Assembly (NCBI RefSeq): GCF_000325705.1
Contig: NC_019904.1
Coordinates: 3,474,001 to 3,538,000 of the forward strand
DNA: 64,000 bases
Direction of reading: 5' to 3'
Source of the DNA: Echinicola vietnamensis DSM 17526
Lineage (GTDB): Bacteria > Bacteroidota > Bacteroidia > Cytophagales > Cyclobacteriaceae
Every line of letters starts with the position of its first letter. The stretch's first letter is position 1. Of this stretch, positions 8,486-18,222 are shown one piece after another. A program made the position numbers and the translations under genes. Under the pieces are notes generated by a model. That model did no database searches, was not told where the DNA came from, and saw nothing but the letters and a program-made list of their open reading frames with translations.

Positions 8486-9462
8486 GTATGGTGATTATCG
8501 ATAGTGATGGTGGCTGTTTAGTACAAAATACCTATGAATTAAACTATAATTTTGCATAAAAGAAAGGAAAATGAAGGTTAATTGTTGATTTAGTAACGAA
8601 ATGAAAAAAAAAGTAGGCTATTCTAAATTTCCAGTCTTCAACTTTTCCGATGGATTTGGAATCAAGTCATATTTATGGTAGGCCACGGATGAATAAGGAT
8701 AAACACAGATAGGGAGCTTATTCCATAGCGAATCTGGGCTCATCGCAATGATTAATTCCTTTCCATGCAAGACTAACATACACTTGGTGTCTTTGTGGAT
8801 CAAGCAGTATTTCTGGGGGGATGATTTTCGACATGTTTTTATGAAAGAAAATTTCACACCGCTAAAACGATGCTTTTCCTCCATCCGCTCGAATGGGTTT
8901 TAGCGGGAAGTTGTGGAGAATAGGGTGGTTCATGCGGCTAAAACGGAAAACGTTGAATGGGGTAATTTACCATGGGCTTCACCCATGGCTATGAATGTGC
9001 CGTCCTTTTGGGGCTAACTTTCGAGTTTACATCATACACCATACCACGGATCAAGCCATATTTCTGGGGGCAGCTTTATTTAAAAGATGCTATTTCATCT
9101 ATGAACTGGATGAATCCAAGCTTTGCCGAGAAGTCCTCTTCATAGCCAAATGCATGGGCATCGTAAACTTTTAAGTCAAGTAAGCTACTGATAAAAGATT
9201 TGAACACAGATTTACCATTTCTTAAGCGTCCTATCTGTATTTATCAGCGTTCATCCGTGGTCAAATAGCAACCAAAGGTGGCGAAGAACATATTTACCCA
9301 TCGAAATAGGCTACCCCCAATTTTCGGCTTGATCCGCCTTGTGCCTTTGTGGCATTTTTATTTATTCGTGGTTTTGCCTTAAGCAAACTGCCAAACTCCA
9401 ATTTTTTCGATTGATTTGTTTCCCAGTTTTGTAGGATCCTAGGTTTGCTCCGATGGAGCGAT
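8486..9462. repeat. Repeat-rich non-coding stretch, repeat cluster A
   Basis: There are about 980 bases without a credible gene. Bases 8683-8798 (module 1) and 8799-9016 (module 2) both recur, diverged and inverted, at 18808-18938 and 18990-19204. Module 1 begins with CCACGGATGAATAAGGATAA; an inverted relative of that start lies at 9230-9260. Module 2 contains TTTTAGCGGGAAGTTG, GGCTAAAACGGAAAACGTT and the hairpin CCATGGGCTTCACCCATGG. The phrase GATCAAGCCATATTTCTGGG occurs again at 9049-9068, next to no second module. Reading frames across the region (for example on the minus strand at 8618-8884) have no protein-like features. Confidence 0.75.
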
Positions 9463-9497
9463 CACAAAAAAAGCCTGATGAATCATTCATCAGGCTT
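9463..9497 (-). terminator. Intrinsic terminator of tRNA-Arg
   Basis: A perfect palindrome at 9471-9497 (AAGCCTGATGAAT, one-base centre, ATTCATCAGGCTT) lies just 3' of the tRNA on the minus strand. It is followed on that strand by a run of seven or eight T. Confidence 0.9.
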
Positions 9498-9500
9498 GCT

Positions 9501-9577
9501 TGGTACGCGCGGAAGGATTCGAACCCTCAACCCTCGGAGCCGAAATCCGATATTCTATCCAGTTGAACTACGCGCGC
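9501..9577 (-). tRNA. tRNA-Arg (anticodon UCG)
   Basis: The 77-base minus-strand sequence folds as a cloverleaf. The acceptor stem GCGCGCG pairs with CGCGCGT (first pair G-U), discriminator A is followed by an encoded CCA, and the T-arm carries GGTTCGAATCC. The anticodon stem TCGGA/TCCGA encloses the loop TTTCGGC, giving anticodon TCG for codon CGA and related Arg codons. A strong terminator follows directly. Confidence 0.96.
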
Positions 9578-9632
9578 TTGAAACCGATTTAGGGATGCTC
9601 ATCCCCAAATCGGTCACAAATATAAACTATTT

Positions 9633-10850
9633 TTATGCGTTTTTAAGCACTTCTTGAACTTTTTCTGCAGCTTCTTTCAAAGTTATTGCAGAGGAAACTT
9701 TCAGTCCAGATTCATCGATGATTTTGGCACCTTCTTCAGCGTTGGTTCCTTGAAGTCTTACGATGATTGGGACACGAATGTCACCGATGGATTTATAAGC
9801 TTCTACCACACCACTAGCGATTCGGTCACACCTAACGATACCACCAAAAACATTAATCAGAATGGCTTTTACGTTTGGATCTTTTAGGATGATCCTAAAC
9901 CCAGCTTCTACAGTGGTAGCATTGGCTCCGCCTCCTACGTCCAAGAAGTTAGCAGGCTCACCGCCGGAAAGCTTGATCATGTCCATAGTGGCCATAGCAA
10001 GTCCAGCACCGTTTACCATACAGCCTACGTTACCGTCCAGCTTGACATAGTTTAGGTCAGATTTGCCCGCTTCTACTTCCAAAGGATCTTCCTCGGAAAG
10101 GTCACGAAGCTCAGCAAGATCTCGGTGTCTATAAAGGGCGTTGTCGTCAAGGTTAACCTTGGCATCTACCGCCAAAATCTGATCGTCTGAAGTTTTTAGA
10201 ACCGGGTTGATTTCAAATTGAGATGAATCAGTAGCATCATAAGCTTTGTACAATGCTGAAATGAATTTCACCATTTCTTTCAGGGCATTACCAGACAAGC
10301 CAAGTGCAAAAGCTACTTTTCTAGCTTGGAAACCTTGCAGTCCTACCTTGGGATCGATCCATTCCTTGATGATCTTTTCTGGAGTCTTTTCGGCTACCTC
10401 TTCGATGTCCATACCACCTTCTGTAGAGGCCATGATGACATTGCATCCCTTGGCCCTGTCCAAAAGGATGGATAGGTAATATTCTTTAGGCTCTGAATCA
10501 CCAGGATAATATACGTCCTGTGCGACCAAAACTTTGCTTACGTTTTTTCCTTCTGGGCCTGTTTGATGTGTTACCAAAGTCCCTCCTAGGATGTTTTTGG
10601 CTTTTTCAGGTACTTCATCCAACTTCTTGGCCAACACCACACCATTGGAATCAGTTTGCTGAATCTTACCTTTACCACGTCCACCCGCATGGATCTGTGC
10701 TTTGATCACATACCATGAGGTACCTGTTTCTGCGTTGAGTTGCTTGGCTGCTTCGAGTGCTGCTTCAGGCGTTTCGGCTACAATGCCCTCCTGAATTTTC
10801 ACTCCGTATCCTTTAAGAACTTCTTTTGCTTGATATTCGTGTATATTCAT
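9633..10850 (-). CDS. sucC: Succinyl-CoA ligase (ADP-forming) beta subunit
   Basis: This TCA-cycle enzyme subunit makes ATP or GTP while cleaving succinyl-CoA to succinate. Its 405 residues are close to the usual length of about 390-400. The N-terminus [17 protein letters not shown] is the family hallmark of the ATP-grasp domain, with GGRGKG for nucleotide phosphate binding. The C-terminal CoA-ligase domain carries [19 protein letters not shown] and [13 protein letters not shown]. The alpha subunit (sucD) is not adjacent in this window, as in many Bacteroidota, so it must be encoded elsewhere. The tRNA-Arg lies 55 bases downstream on the same strand, with no terminator visible between them. 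Confidence 0.97.
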   Translation of the reverse strand: MNIHEYQAKEVLKGYGVKIQEGIVAETPEAALEAAKQLNAETGTSWYVIKAQIHAGGRGKGKIQQTDSNGVVLAKKLDEVPEKAKNILGGTLVTHQTGPEGKNVSKVLVAQDVYYPGDSEPKEYYLSILLDRAKGCNVIMASTEGGMDIEEVAEKTPEKIIKEWIDPKVGLQGFQARKVAFALGLSGNALKEMVKFISALYKAYDATDSSQFEINPVLKTSDDQILAVDAKVNLDDNALYRHRDLAELRDLSEEDPLEVEAGKSDLNYVKLDGNVGCMVNGAGLAMATMDMIKLSGGEPANFLDVGGGANATTVEAGFRIILKDPNVKAILINVFGGIVRCDRIASGVVEAYKSIGDIRVPIIVRLQGTNAEEGAKIIDESGLKVSSAITLKEAAEKVQEVLKNA

Positions 10851-11159
10851 CCTAGCGAAAATTTTTGCCCGAAGTTAATGACCAAAGGCCGATAATTCAA
10901 GGATTAAACGGGTCTTTTTCCCAAAAAAATAGAAGTTGCTTTGCGAGTAGTTTGGTGGTTTTTTTGATAGAGGACCTTTGTAGATTTTCGCTGATTGCCT
11001 TAACTCTTTGATGCTGGGGGTATTGGTGTGCTTGGCGGTAGGGATGTACTTTAGTAAGGTTAGGGTTTATCGAAAAAACGTTTCAGGTTGAAAGGAGCAT
11101 GATCCATTCCTCTCGGTATTTTAAATTGTTCATATTGGGGCGAATCTGATAAGAAGTTT
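10851..11159. other. Intergenic gap between sucC and the ABC ATPase gene
   Basis: The gap lies between divergent genes and holds the promoters of both. No reading frame or RNA fold of note was seen apart from the promoter box reported at its right edge. Confidence 0.5.
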
Positions 11160-11167
11160 TATCTTTG
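11134..11167 (+). promoter_or_regulatory. Candidate Bacteroidota promoter of the LolD-like gene
   Basis: TATCTTTG at 11160-11167 matches the -7 consensus TAnnTTTG. ATTG at 11134-11137 lies 22 bases upstream as a weak -33 element. The ATG follows 21 bases downstream of the box. Confidence 0.45.
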
Positions 11168-11188
11168 AAATCGTTTAATTTGAATATT

Positions 11189-11845
11189 ATGCTAAGAGCA
11201 AAGGGCATTCATAAATATTACGGTGACCTCCATGTATTGAAAGGAGTGGATGTGGAAATTGCTGCTGGAGAAATTGTTTCCATTGTAGGAGCTTCCGGTG
11301 CAGGGAAAAGTACATTGTTGCATATTTTGGGAACCTTGGATGATGCGGATAAGGGCCTTGTATCCATAGACGATAAATCGCTTACGGCGTTGAAAGGTGA
11401 TAAGCTGGCAGCCTACAGAAACCAAGAGGTAGGGTTTATTTTCCAATTTCATAACCTCTTGCCCGAATTTACCGCAGAGGAAAATATCATCATCCCTGGG
11501 CTAATTGCAAAAAAGGATGAAAAATACCTGACGGAGAAGGCGAAGGAATTGGCCAGACTGTTGGGGATCATGGATCGGCTGGGGCATAAACCTTCCGAAC
11601 TCAGTGGGGGAGAGCAACAGCGTGTGGCCGTCGCGCGTGCCTTGATCAACGACCCCAAAATAATTTTTGCCGATGAACCCAGTGGAAATTTGGATACCCA
11701 AAGTGCCGAATCGCTGCACGAACTGTTTTTTACCTTGCGTGACCGATTTGGACAATCGTTCGTAATCGTGACGCATAACCAGCAATTGGCACAAATGGCT
11801 GATCGGATGCTGACCATGCAGGATGGGGTCATCGTCTCGGAATAG
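11189..11845 (+). CDS. lolD: ABC transporter ATP-binding protein, LolD/MacB type
   Basis: This is an ATPase subunit of 218 residues. It has Walker A GASGAGKST (residues 34-42), a Q-loop in FIFQFHNLLPEF, signature LSGGEQQR and Walker B IIFADEPSGNLD. These features and the length place it in the LolD/FtsE/MacB group, which works with FtsX-like permeases on lipoprotein release or related envelope tasks. The frame can be extended to a TTG at 11165, but the ATG at 11189 starts exactly where LolD proteins start (MLRAKGIHKYY) and lies downstream of the promoter box. No permease gene is next to it; in Bacteroidota lolD-like genes are often separate from their permease. The exact substrate is therefore inferred. 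Confidence 0.8.
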   Translation: MLRAKGIHKYYGDLHVLKGVDVEIAAGEIVSIVGASGAGKSTLLHILGTLDDADKGLVSIDDKSLTALKGDKLAAYRNQEVGFIFQFHNLLPEFTAEENIIIPGLIAKKDEKYLTEKAKELARLLGIMDRLGHKPSELSGGEQQRVAVARALINDPKIIFADEPSGNLDTQSAESLHELFFTLRDRFGQSFVIVTHNQQLAQMADRMLTMQDGVIVSE

Positions 11846-11924
11846 TAACGGGTTTTAATTGGCTCGTTTCCAAATTGGGAATAGAAAGGGAACCATCAAG
11901 GAAGCCCATAAACCTTCATAATCC

Positions 11925-12383
11925 TTACTTCTCCAGTGCCTTGACTTCTTCCATCATGGCTTTGACGTGGGCAGGGCCATCAAATAGGCCTTCATGGACA
12001 GCGACAATCTCGTGCTGGGCATTGAGCAGGTAGGTGATGCGTTTGGGCATCTTGATCAGTGGCATCAAGGCTTTGTATTGCTTGCAGACACTGCCATCTT
12101 CGTCGCATAGCAATTCGAATGGTAGACGGTGCATTTTTTTAAATTCCTGGTGACTGGCGATGCTGTCCCTGCTGATGCCGACGATAGGGATTTCCAAAGA
12201 GCTGAAGACGCTGAAATTATCCCTGAAACTACAGACCTCCTGCGTGCAGCCTTTTGTTTGATCTTTGGGATAAAAAAATATCAAGGCAGATTTTCCCTTA
12301 AAATTTTCAGATAATTTAAAAAGGTCACCTGACGTGGATGGTAAAGAAAAGTCGGGGGCTTTGGTGTTTTTTTGTAGAGCCAT
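11925..12383 (-). CDS. bcp: Thiol peroxidase, Bcp/PrxQ family
   Basis: This peroxiredoxin of 152 residues reduces hydrogen and alkyl peroxides using thioredoxin. The peroxidatic Cys46 lies in GCTQEVC, with a second Cys51 five residues later, the arrangement of the PrxQ/BCP class that forms an intramolecular disulfide. The usual FFYPKD motif stands just before it; the family proline is replaced here (DQTKGCTQ in place of the common TPGCT). The protein is cytoplasmic, with no signal peptide. It converges with the LolD-like gene. A second member of the same family lies at 31825-32274, and the two differ clearly in sequence. Confidence 0.9.
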   Translation of the reverse strand: MALQKNTKAPDFSLPSTSGDLFKLSENFKGKSALIFFYPKDQTKGCTQEVCSFRDNFSVFSSLEIPIVGISRDSIASHQEFKKMHRLPFELLCDEDGSVCKQYKALMPLIKMPKRITYLLNAQHEIVAVHEGLFDGPAHVKAMMEEVKALEK

Positions 12384-12681
12384 ATAGATATATTGATGGT
12401 GAGCTTATTATAAATACCTAATGTATAAAATACTAGACGGTAGATTAAACAAAAAACAAATAAAGTTGTTTGGAGGGGTAAAGGAATTTGCCCAACAGAA
12501 ATTCAGAATTATAAAGTTTTGGTTTATTATTGCTTGAAGATTTAAGGATTTTGTGCTTATTGGGGATTATATTTAGGGAATAATGGAAGAAGGGGAGGCA
12601 AGAGTTTGACAGGTAGCTATCGTTTTTTGTCCTACTGGTTGGTAGATAACAGGACGATCCACGAATTATAAAAATTGACGA

Positions 12682-13983
12682 ATGACAACTACTATTATCA
12701 TAACGCTCTGTTCACTTTTGTTGATAGCGTATCTATTTGATTACAGTTTTAAGAAGACGAAAGTCCCATCGGTTATCTTATTGCTATTATTAGGGTGGTT
12801 GGTGCGCCAGGCGACGGTACTCTTTGAGCTCCAATTGCCGGATCTTTCTGCTATTTTACCTATTTTAGGTACAACGGGCCTGATTTTGATCGTGCTGGAA
12901 GGGGCGTTGGAATTGGAGCTGAACAAATCCAAAATCAAACTCATCAGAAAGTCTTTCTTTGGAGCACTGGCACCGCTATTGGCCTTGTCATTTTTATTGA
13001 CGTATATTTTTGAGCAATATGGCGGCTATACCTTCAGGGACAGCCTTATCAATGCCATTCCCCTTTGCGTGATCAGTAGCGCGATTGCCATTCCCAGTGT
13101 CCGTAACCTTCCCAAATCCAATAGGGAGTTTGTGATCTATGAAAGTAGCCTTTCCGATATTTTGGGAGTGGTATTCTTTAATTTCATGCTCCGGAATGAA
13201 ACGGTAGGCTTGGATTCTTTTGGTGTATTTGGCCTTCAGCTGATCGTTATCTGCGTCATCTCATTTGTGGCCACCATTGGGTTGTCATTTTTGCTCAGCA
13301 AGCTTGAGCATCATATCAAGTTCGTTCCTATTATTCTGCTTACGATCTTGATTTATGCCATATCTTATGTTTATCATCTTCCGGCGTTGATATTTATCCT
13401 GATATTCGGGCTTTCTATCGGAAACCTGAACGAACTGCATAACTTGAAGTTTTTTGACATCATCCGGACAGATATCCTGAACAAGGAGGTGAATAAATTT
13501 AAAGAACTCACTGTAGAAGCGACCTTTTTGATCAGGTCGTTGTTTTTCTTGCTATTTGGATATTTACTGGAAACCTCCGAAATACTCAATACTTCCACGT
13601 TGATTTGGGCAGTGGGAATTGTGATTCTCACTTTCACCATTCGTGCCATCCAGCTAAAGCTCAGTAAGATCCCATTGAAGCCTTTGCTTTTTGTGGCTCC
13701 GCGAGGCTTGATTACCATTTTGCTCTTTTTGTACATCAGCCCGGAAAACATGATTGGCCTGGTCAATAAATCCTTGATCATTCAGGTCATCGTGCTGACT
13801 GTACTGATCATGATGGTAGGAATGATCACGAATACCAACCATGCCGAAGAAGAAAAGGAGGAAGGACACCTAGGGGAAGCCACCGATAAAGCGGGCATTT
13901 CTTCAAATCCAGCAGCCGAAGACGAAAAATCCTCTGGATTGGACGAACCTGATAATACTTCAGAGGATGAAGCAACCAAATAA
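12682..13983 (+). CDS. Cation/proton antiporter (Na_H_Exchanger fold)
   Basis: This is an inner-membrane protein of 433 residues with about 11-13 hydrophobic segments starting at residue 4, an organisation typical of the CPA superfamily. A probable transport-site segment is YESSLSDILGVVFFNF. It has SD where CPA1 members usually have ND and CPA2 members DD, so ion selectivity cannot be called. The segment PLLFVAPRGLITILLFLY near the C-terminus is also typical. The last 45 or so residues form a soluble tail rich in Glu, Asp, Ser and Pro, possibly regulatory. The gene is monocistronic by spacing, with nearly 300 bases upstream holding no other gene. Confidence 0.85.
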   Translation: MTTTIIITLCSLLLIAYLFDYSFKKTKVPSVILLLLLGWLVRQATVLFELQLPDLSAILPILGTTGLILIVLEGALELELNKSKIKLIRKSFFGALAPLLALSFLLTYIFEQYGGYTFRDSLINAIPLCVISSAIAIPSVRNLPKSNREFVIYESSLSDILGVVFFNFMLRNETVGLDSFGVFGLQLIVICVISFVATIGLSFLLSKLEHHIKFVPIILLTILIYAISYVYHLPALIFILIFGLSIGNLNELHNLKFFDIIRTDILNKEVNKFKELTVEATFLIRSLFFLLFGYLLETSEILNTSTLIWAVGIVILTFTIRAIQLKLSKIPLKPLLFVAPRGLITILLFLYISPENMIGLVNKSLIIQVIVLTVLIMMVGMITNTNHAEEEKEEGHLGEATDKAGISSNPAAEDEKSSGLDEPDNTSEDEATK

Positions 13984-14115
13984 TCTCTGGAGTCAGGGAA
14001 CCATTTTTGTGCGTTCTTGATTTGAGTTAACATCCACTGATGATGCTGGTACAATCCCTTTGTGGCAATAGGCCAAAAGTGAGGTGCCAGGGCCATTCCG
14101 AAAAGATCTAAAAAA

Positions 14116-14946
14116 TTGAATCAAAAGAGCGTCCAACATATGTTATTGGCAGGGATATTTTTTGCCATTATGCAAGTAATGGTGAAATATGTCCCGCACC
14201 TTCCAGCAGTGGAAGTGGTTTTCTTTAGGTCTCTTTTTAGTTTGGTGGCGAGTTACGTCATCCTAAAAAAGCAAAAAATCCCTCTGTTAGGGAACAACAA
14301 GAAGCTCCTGATCCTGCGCGGTGCATCAGGAGCATTAGGATTGATCACCTTCTTTTTTACGCTGCAGAACATTCCCTTGGCGAGTGCCGTGACCCTGCAA
14401 TATTTATCGCCGGTTTTTACCACCATCCTTGGGATATTCATTGTGCGGGAAAAAGTCAACCCCATTAGGTTTTTATATTTTGCCATTGCTTTTGGTGGTG
14501 TACTGGTGATAGAAGGGTTTGATCCGCGAATTTCCATTCAATACACGTTGATTGGAGTTTCTTCAGGCTTTTTTGCGGGATTGGCGTACAATATCATCCG
14601 AAAGCTAAAAGGCTCAGAGCATCCATTGGTCATTGTGTTTTATTTTCCGCTGGTGACCTTGCCAATTGTAGGGATATGGAGTTATTTTATTTGGGTGATG
14701 CCATCTGGTTGGGATTGGTTACTGCTGCTGGGAATCGGATTTTTCACGCAAATGGCCCAATACTTTATGACCATGGCTTACCAGCATGCCAATCTTGCCA
14801 AAATTACCAGCCTAAATTACATCGGAATCTTATACGCATTGGTTTTTGGTTTTATCTTTTTCGGGGAAACTTTTAACTTGCTAACCTATTTGGGAATGGG
14901 ATTGGTGCTGATAGGAGTGATTTTAAATATTAGATCAAATAAATGA
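14116..14946 (+). CDS. EamA-family (DMT) transporter overlapping pncB
   Basis: This is a membrane transporter of 276 residues with about ten hydrophobic helices in two EamA repeats (first from residue 9, second from about 150). The family exports or imports metabolites such as amino acids, nucleotide sugars and cofactors. The start is uncertain: TTG at 14116, or ATG at 14140 ([12 protein letters not shown]). The first keeps a short polar N-terminus like that of homologues. Its stop overlaps the pncB start by four bases (ATGA), which implies translational coupling. This context makes a nicotinate or nicotinamide transport role attractive, but it is only an inference from gene order. Confidence 0.85.
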   Translation: MNQKSVQHMLLAGIFFAIMQVMVKYVPHLPAVEVVFFRSLFSLVASYVILKKQKIPLLGNNKKLLILRGASGALGLITFFFTLQNIPLASAVTLQYLSPVFTTILGIFIVREKVNPIRFLYFAIAFGGVLVIEGFDPRISIQYTLIGVSSGFFAGLAYNIIRKLKGSEHPLVIVFYFPLVTLPIVGIWSYFIWVMPSGWDWLLLLGIGFFTQMAQYFMTMAYQHANLAKITSLNYIGILYALVFGFIFFGETFNLLTYLGMGLVLIGVILNIRSNK

Positions 14947-16418
14947 AAATAACGAGGGATTTATATCAAGGCTCACTGGCACTATTGACAGATTTCTATC
15001 AGTTGACCATGGCCTATGCCTATTGGAAGTCAGGAAAAGCGGAGCAGGAAGCTGTTTTCAATTTGTTTTTTAGGAAGAACCCGTTCCAAAGCGGCTTTAC
15101 CATTGCTGCAGGATTAGATTATGTGATCGATTACTGTCGCAATTTTAAGTTTGACGAAAATGACCTTTCCTATTTGGGCGCCATGGAGAAAGAGGATGGC
15201 ACGCCGACTTTTGATCCTGCTTTTATCCAGTACTTACGGGAGTTGACGTTTAGTTGTGATATTGATGCCGTCGAAGAAGGGTCCGTAATATTTCCCAATA
15301 CCCCAATGATTCGGGTTAAGGGGCCTTTGTTGCAGTGCCAGCTCTTGGAAACCCCGATGCTGAATATCATTAACTTCCAGACCTTGGTGGCTACCAAGGC
15401 TGCAAGGATCACCTTGGAAGCCAAAGGCGATCCCGTTTTGGAGTTTGGTTTGAGAAGGGCTCAGGGAATAGATGGAGCATTGGCGGCCAGCAGGGCCAGT
15501 TATATTGGCGGGTGCTCATCCACCAGTAACGTGATGGCAGGCAAGCTCTTTGGTATTCCGGTGTCCGGTACCCATGCGCACAGCTGGATTATGGCGTTTG
15601 ATAGTGAAATTGCTGCTTTTGAGGCGTATGCTGCTGCTTTTCCTGATAATTGCATCTTTTTAGTGGACACGTACGATACCATAAAGGGAGTGCAAAATGC
15701 CATTAAAGTAGGGCATGCCCTTAAGGCAAATGGTAAAAAGCTACTTGGTGTACGGATCGATTCCGGGGATTTGGCATATTACAGTAATATGGCCAGAGAG
15801 TTGTTGGATGAAGCTGGATTTACCGATACCAAGGTGGTGGCGAGCAATGACCTGGACGAGCATATCCTATCTTCCCTGAAGATGCAGGAAGCCTCTATTG
15901 ATATCTGGGGAATAGGTACCAAGCTTGTGACTGCCTATGATCAACCTGCTCTTGGAGCAGTTTACAAAATGGCAGCACTGAAAGATGAACAAGGAAACTG
16001 GGTGCCGAAGGTGAAAGTTTCTCAGCAATCCATTAAGATCAATATCCCAGGTTTTCATAACGTGAAGCGATTTTATAAAAATGATAAGGCCATTTCCGAT
16101 ATGATTTACCTGGAGAGCAATGAGGAACTGGCCGAAGAGCTTACCATAATCGACCCATACGATCCGACCAAAAGGCGGAAAATCAACCCCAATGATATGG
16201 AAAGCAAGGACCTGCTGGTTCCGATATTTAAAAAAGGCAAGAAGGTGTATTCAAGGCCCAAGCTAGAAGATATCAGAAACAGTACCTTAACCAACCTGAG
16301 GAGGTTTGATAAGGCCCATAAACGCCTCATCAATCCACATATTTACCCCGTTGGGCTCGAGGAAGGACTGTATCATCTGAGGACGGATCTGGTTTTGAAA
16401 GCCAAAAACTATAGTTAA
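14943..16418 (+). CDS. pncB: Nicotinate phosphoribosyltransferase
   Basis: The enzyme converts nicotinate, PRPP and ATP to nicotinate mononucleotide, the entry step of NAD salvage. It has 491 residues, the length of the larger bacterial/eukaryotic-type NAPRTases. The N-terminus [15 protein letters not shown] is the family start. Further hallmarks are the catalytic-histidine region [10 protein letters not shown], the PRPP and substrate region [12 protein letters not shown], and SNDLDEHIL followed by [21 protein letters not shown]. The gene overlaps the upstream EamA transporter by four bases and is followed 118 bases later by pncA, so nicotinamide can be converted through nicotinate to NaMN by neighbouring genes. 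Confidence 0.97.
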   Translation: MKITRDLYQGSLALLTDFYQLTMAYAYWKSGKAEQEAVFNLFFRKNPFQSGFTIAAGLDYVIDYCRNFKFDENDLSYLGAMEKEDGTPTFDPAFIQYLRELTFSCDIDAVEEGSVIFPNTPMIRVKGPLLQCQLLETPMLNIINFQTLVATKAARITLEAKGDPVLEFGLRRAQGIDGALAASRASYIGGCSSTSNVMAGKLFGIPVSGTHAHSWIMAFDSEIAAFEAYAAAFPDNCIFLVDTYDTIKGVQNAIKVGHALKANGKKLLGVRIDSGDLAYYSNMARELLDEAGFTDTKVVASNDLDEHILSSLKMQEASIDIWGIGTKLVTAYDQPALGAVYKMAALKDEQGNWVPKVKVSQQSIKINIPGFHNVKRFYKNDKAISDMIYLESNEELAEELTIIDPYDPTKRRKINPNDMESKDLLVPIFKKGKKVYSRPKLEDIRNSTLTNLRRFDKAHKRLINPHIYPVGLEEGLYHLRTDLVLKAKNYS

Positions 16419-16536
16419 TTTAGCTTCCTATTAGAAAAAAAATTAGGGGGTACCTGTTCAAGGATTGTAGGATTTAATTTTCCTGTAGTCCTATCATGTA
16501 CCATCCTAATGAAATTGTGTTACCAAAGACCAAACC

Positions 16537-17154
16537 ATGCGAGCATTATTGATTGTGGATATGCAGAATGATTTTTTACCTGGAGGAGCGCTAGCGGTAA
16601 AGGATGGCGATAAGGTCATCCCGGTGATCAACAAACTTCAGGAAAAGTTTGATTTTATTTTGGCTACTCAAGATTGGCATCCTGCTGATCACAAAAGTTT
16701 TGCGGATAATCATTCAGGTAAAGAACCCGGTGAGGTCATAAAACTGGGCGGGACAGATCAAATGCTCTGGCCTGTTCATTGTGTGCAGGACAGTGAAGGG
16801 GCCCAGTTTGCAAAAGACCTAAACCGCACAAATTGGAAAAAAATATTCAAAAAGGGCCTTAACCCGCTTGTAGATTCCTATAGTGGCTTTTTCGATAATA
16901 AAAAAAAGGAAGATACTGGATTGACCGCTTATTTGCATGCGCATAATATTTCGGATTTGTATGTTACAGGATTGGCAGCAGATTATTGTGTTAAGTTCAC
17001 GGTGCTGGATGCGTTGAAAGAAGGGTTTGACACCTATTTGATCGCTGATGCTACCAGGGCTGTTAACCTATCTCCGGATGATTATGATGAGTCACTTAAA
17101 GAAATGAGCAAGTCCGGTGCAGAAGTCATTACCAGCGCAGCGATCTCTTTTTGA
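16537..17154 (+). CDS. pncA: Nicotinamidase
   Basis: The enzyme deamidates nicotinamide to nicotinate, supplying PncB. It has 205 residues, in the range of bacterial PncA. The isochorismatase-fold catalytic triad can be read as Asp8 (VDMQNDF), a lysine at about 106 (FKKGLNP) and Cys151 (LAADYCVKFT). Metal ligands are Asp46 and His48 (TQDWHPADH) and His81 (WPVHCVQ). LPGGALAV near the N-terminus is characteristic. It is downstream of pncB on the same strand. The PhzF-like gene begins 51 bases after its stop and may be read through from it. Confidence 0.96.
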   Translation: MRALLIVDMQNDFLPGGALAVKDGDKVIPVINKLQEKFDFILATQDWHPADHKSFADNHSGKEPGEVIKLGGTDQMLWPVHCVQDSEGAQFAKDLNRTNWKKIFKKGLNPLVDSYSGFFDNKKKEDTGLTAYLHAHNISDLYVTGLAADYCVKFTVLDALKEGFDTYLIADATRAVNLSPDDYDESLKEMSKSGAEVITSAAISF

Positions 17155-17204
17155 GATATGGGCGTAAATGCGTATTTTCAACCTATATCCAATTCTTTTT
17201 TACT

Positions 17205-17996
17205 ATGCAACTTCCCATCGTTACTGTTGATGCCTTTACGGACACCCCTTTTTCAGGTAATCCTGCAGCCATTTGTTTGCTTCCCGGTCCATTAGCTGAA
17301 GAGGGAATGCAGCTCATCGCTGCCGAGATGAACCTCAGTGAAACGGCTTTCTTGGAACAGACGGGTCCAGCTGCTTTTGACCTAAGGTGGTTTACCCCAC
17401 AGAAAGAAGTGGATTTATGTGGGCACGCAACCTTGGCGAGTGCCTTTATGCTGTATGTAGAAGAAGTCGTGGACACCGATCAAGAAATCACATTTTTTAC
17501 CAAAAGCGGCGAATTAAAGGTGCATATGGAAGGAGAGGAGATTGTCATGGATTTTCCGTTGATCTCCACCCAAGAGGGAAAGCATTCTTATTTTACGGAT
17601 GACTTTTTTGGCCAAAAAGTAATTGGTGCGGCCTCGCTGAAGGATAATTGGATACTCGAACTCGAAAACTACCATACGTTGGAATATGTAGAACCTGAAT
17701 TCCAGGTGCTGGCATTGCACAGTGAGCAGGGGATTATCATTACGGCAAAGGGGAATGACGAATACGATATATATTCCAGGTATTTTGCTCCCAATCTAGG
17801 GGTCAATGAAGATCCTGTGACAGGTTCTGCGCACTGTGCTTTGATGGATTACTGGTATAAAAAAGAAGGTAGGGCAGTGCTAAGGGCCTATCAGGCAAGT
17901 CACCGGGAAGGTGAGATGAGACTGGAAAAACGTGGTGATCGGGTGATTATTTATGGCAAAGCCGTTAAGATTTTTGAAGGTTTTTTAGAGGTGTAA
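17205..17996 (+). CDS. PhzF-family isomerase/epimerase-like protein
   Basis: This is a cytosolic protein of 263 residues with the two-domain fold of diaminopimelate-epimerase-like PhzF proteins. The first half carries VDAFTDTPFSGNPAAIC and the active-site glutamate region MNLSETAFL, then TPQKEVDLCGHATLASA. The second half carries NEDPVTGSAHCAL. These are the family hallmarks. The ATG at 17205 was chosen because the protein begins at the conserved PIVTVDAF strand. A frame reaching 17151 would overlap pncA and adds an unsupported N-terminus. The substrate is unknown for nearly all members, and the position after pncBA does not prove a role in NAD metabolism. Confidence 0.9.
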   Translation: MQLPIVTVDAFTDTPFSGNPAAICLLPGPLAEEGMQLIAAEMNLSETAFLEQTGPAAFDLRWFTPQKEVDLCGHATLASAFMLYVEEVVDTDQEITFFTKSGELKVHMEGEEIVMDFPLISTQEGKHSYFTDDFFGQKVIGAASLKDNWILELENYHTLEYVEPEFQVLALHSEQGIIITAKGNDEYDIYSRYFAPNLGVNEDPVTGSAHCALMDYWYKKEGRAVLRAYQASHREGEMRLEKRGDRVIIYGKAVKIFEGFLEV

Positions 17997-18222
17997 TAGA
18001 ATTTTATAAGGTTGGCGAATGTCAACAGAATTTGCTTGTAAGTGGCGAAAGCGTGGGTAACATGCCTCTATTTTGGTGTGAAATTGCTTAAATTTCCTAA
18101 AATTTGGCAATGCACACCTGAATTTGTGATTTATGGACAATCGTATTGAGTATCTTGCAGTCATATTTAAACTTTAAATAGTTAAATCTTTAGTCCTAAT
18201 TTTTAAATTAAAGTTAACAACG

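Noticed and set aside
8618..8884. 88-residue minus-strand reading frame in repeat cluster A
   Set aside because: It lies inside a dispersed repeat, has no domain, signal or conserved composition, and its bases recur in non-coding form at 18.8-19.2 kb.
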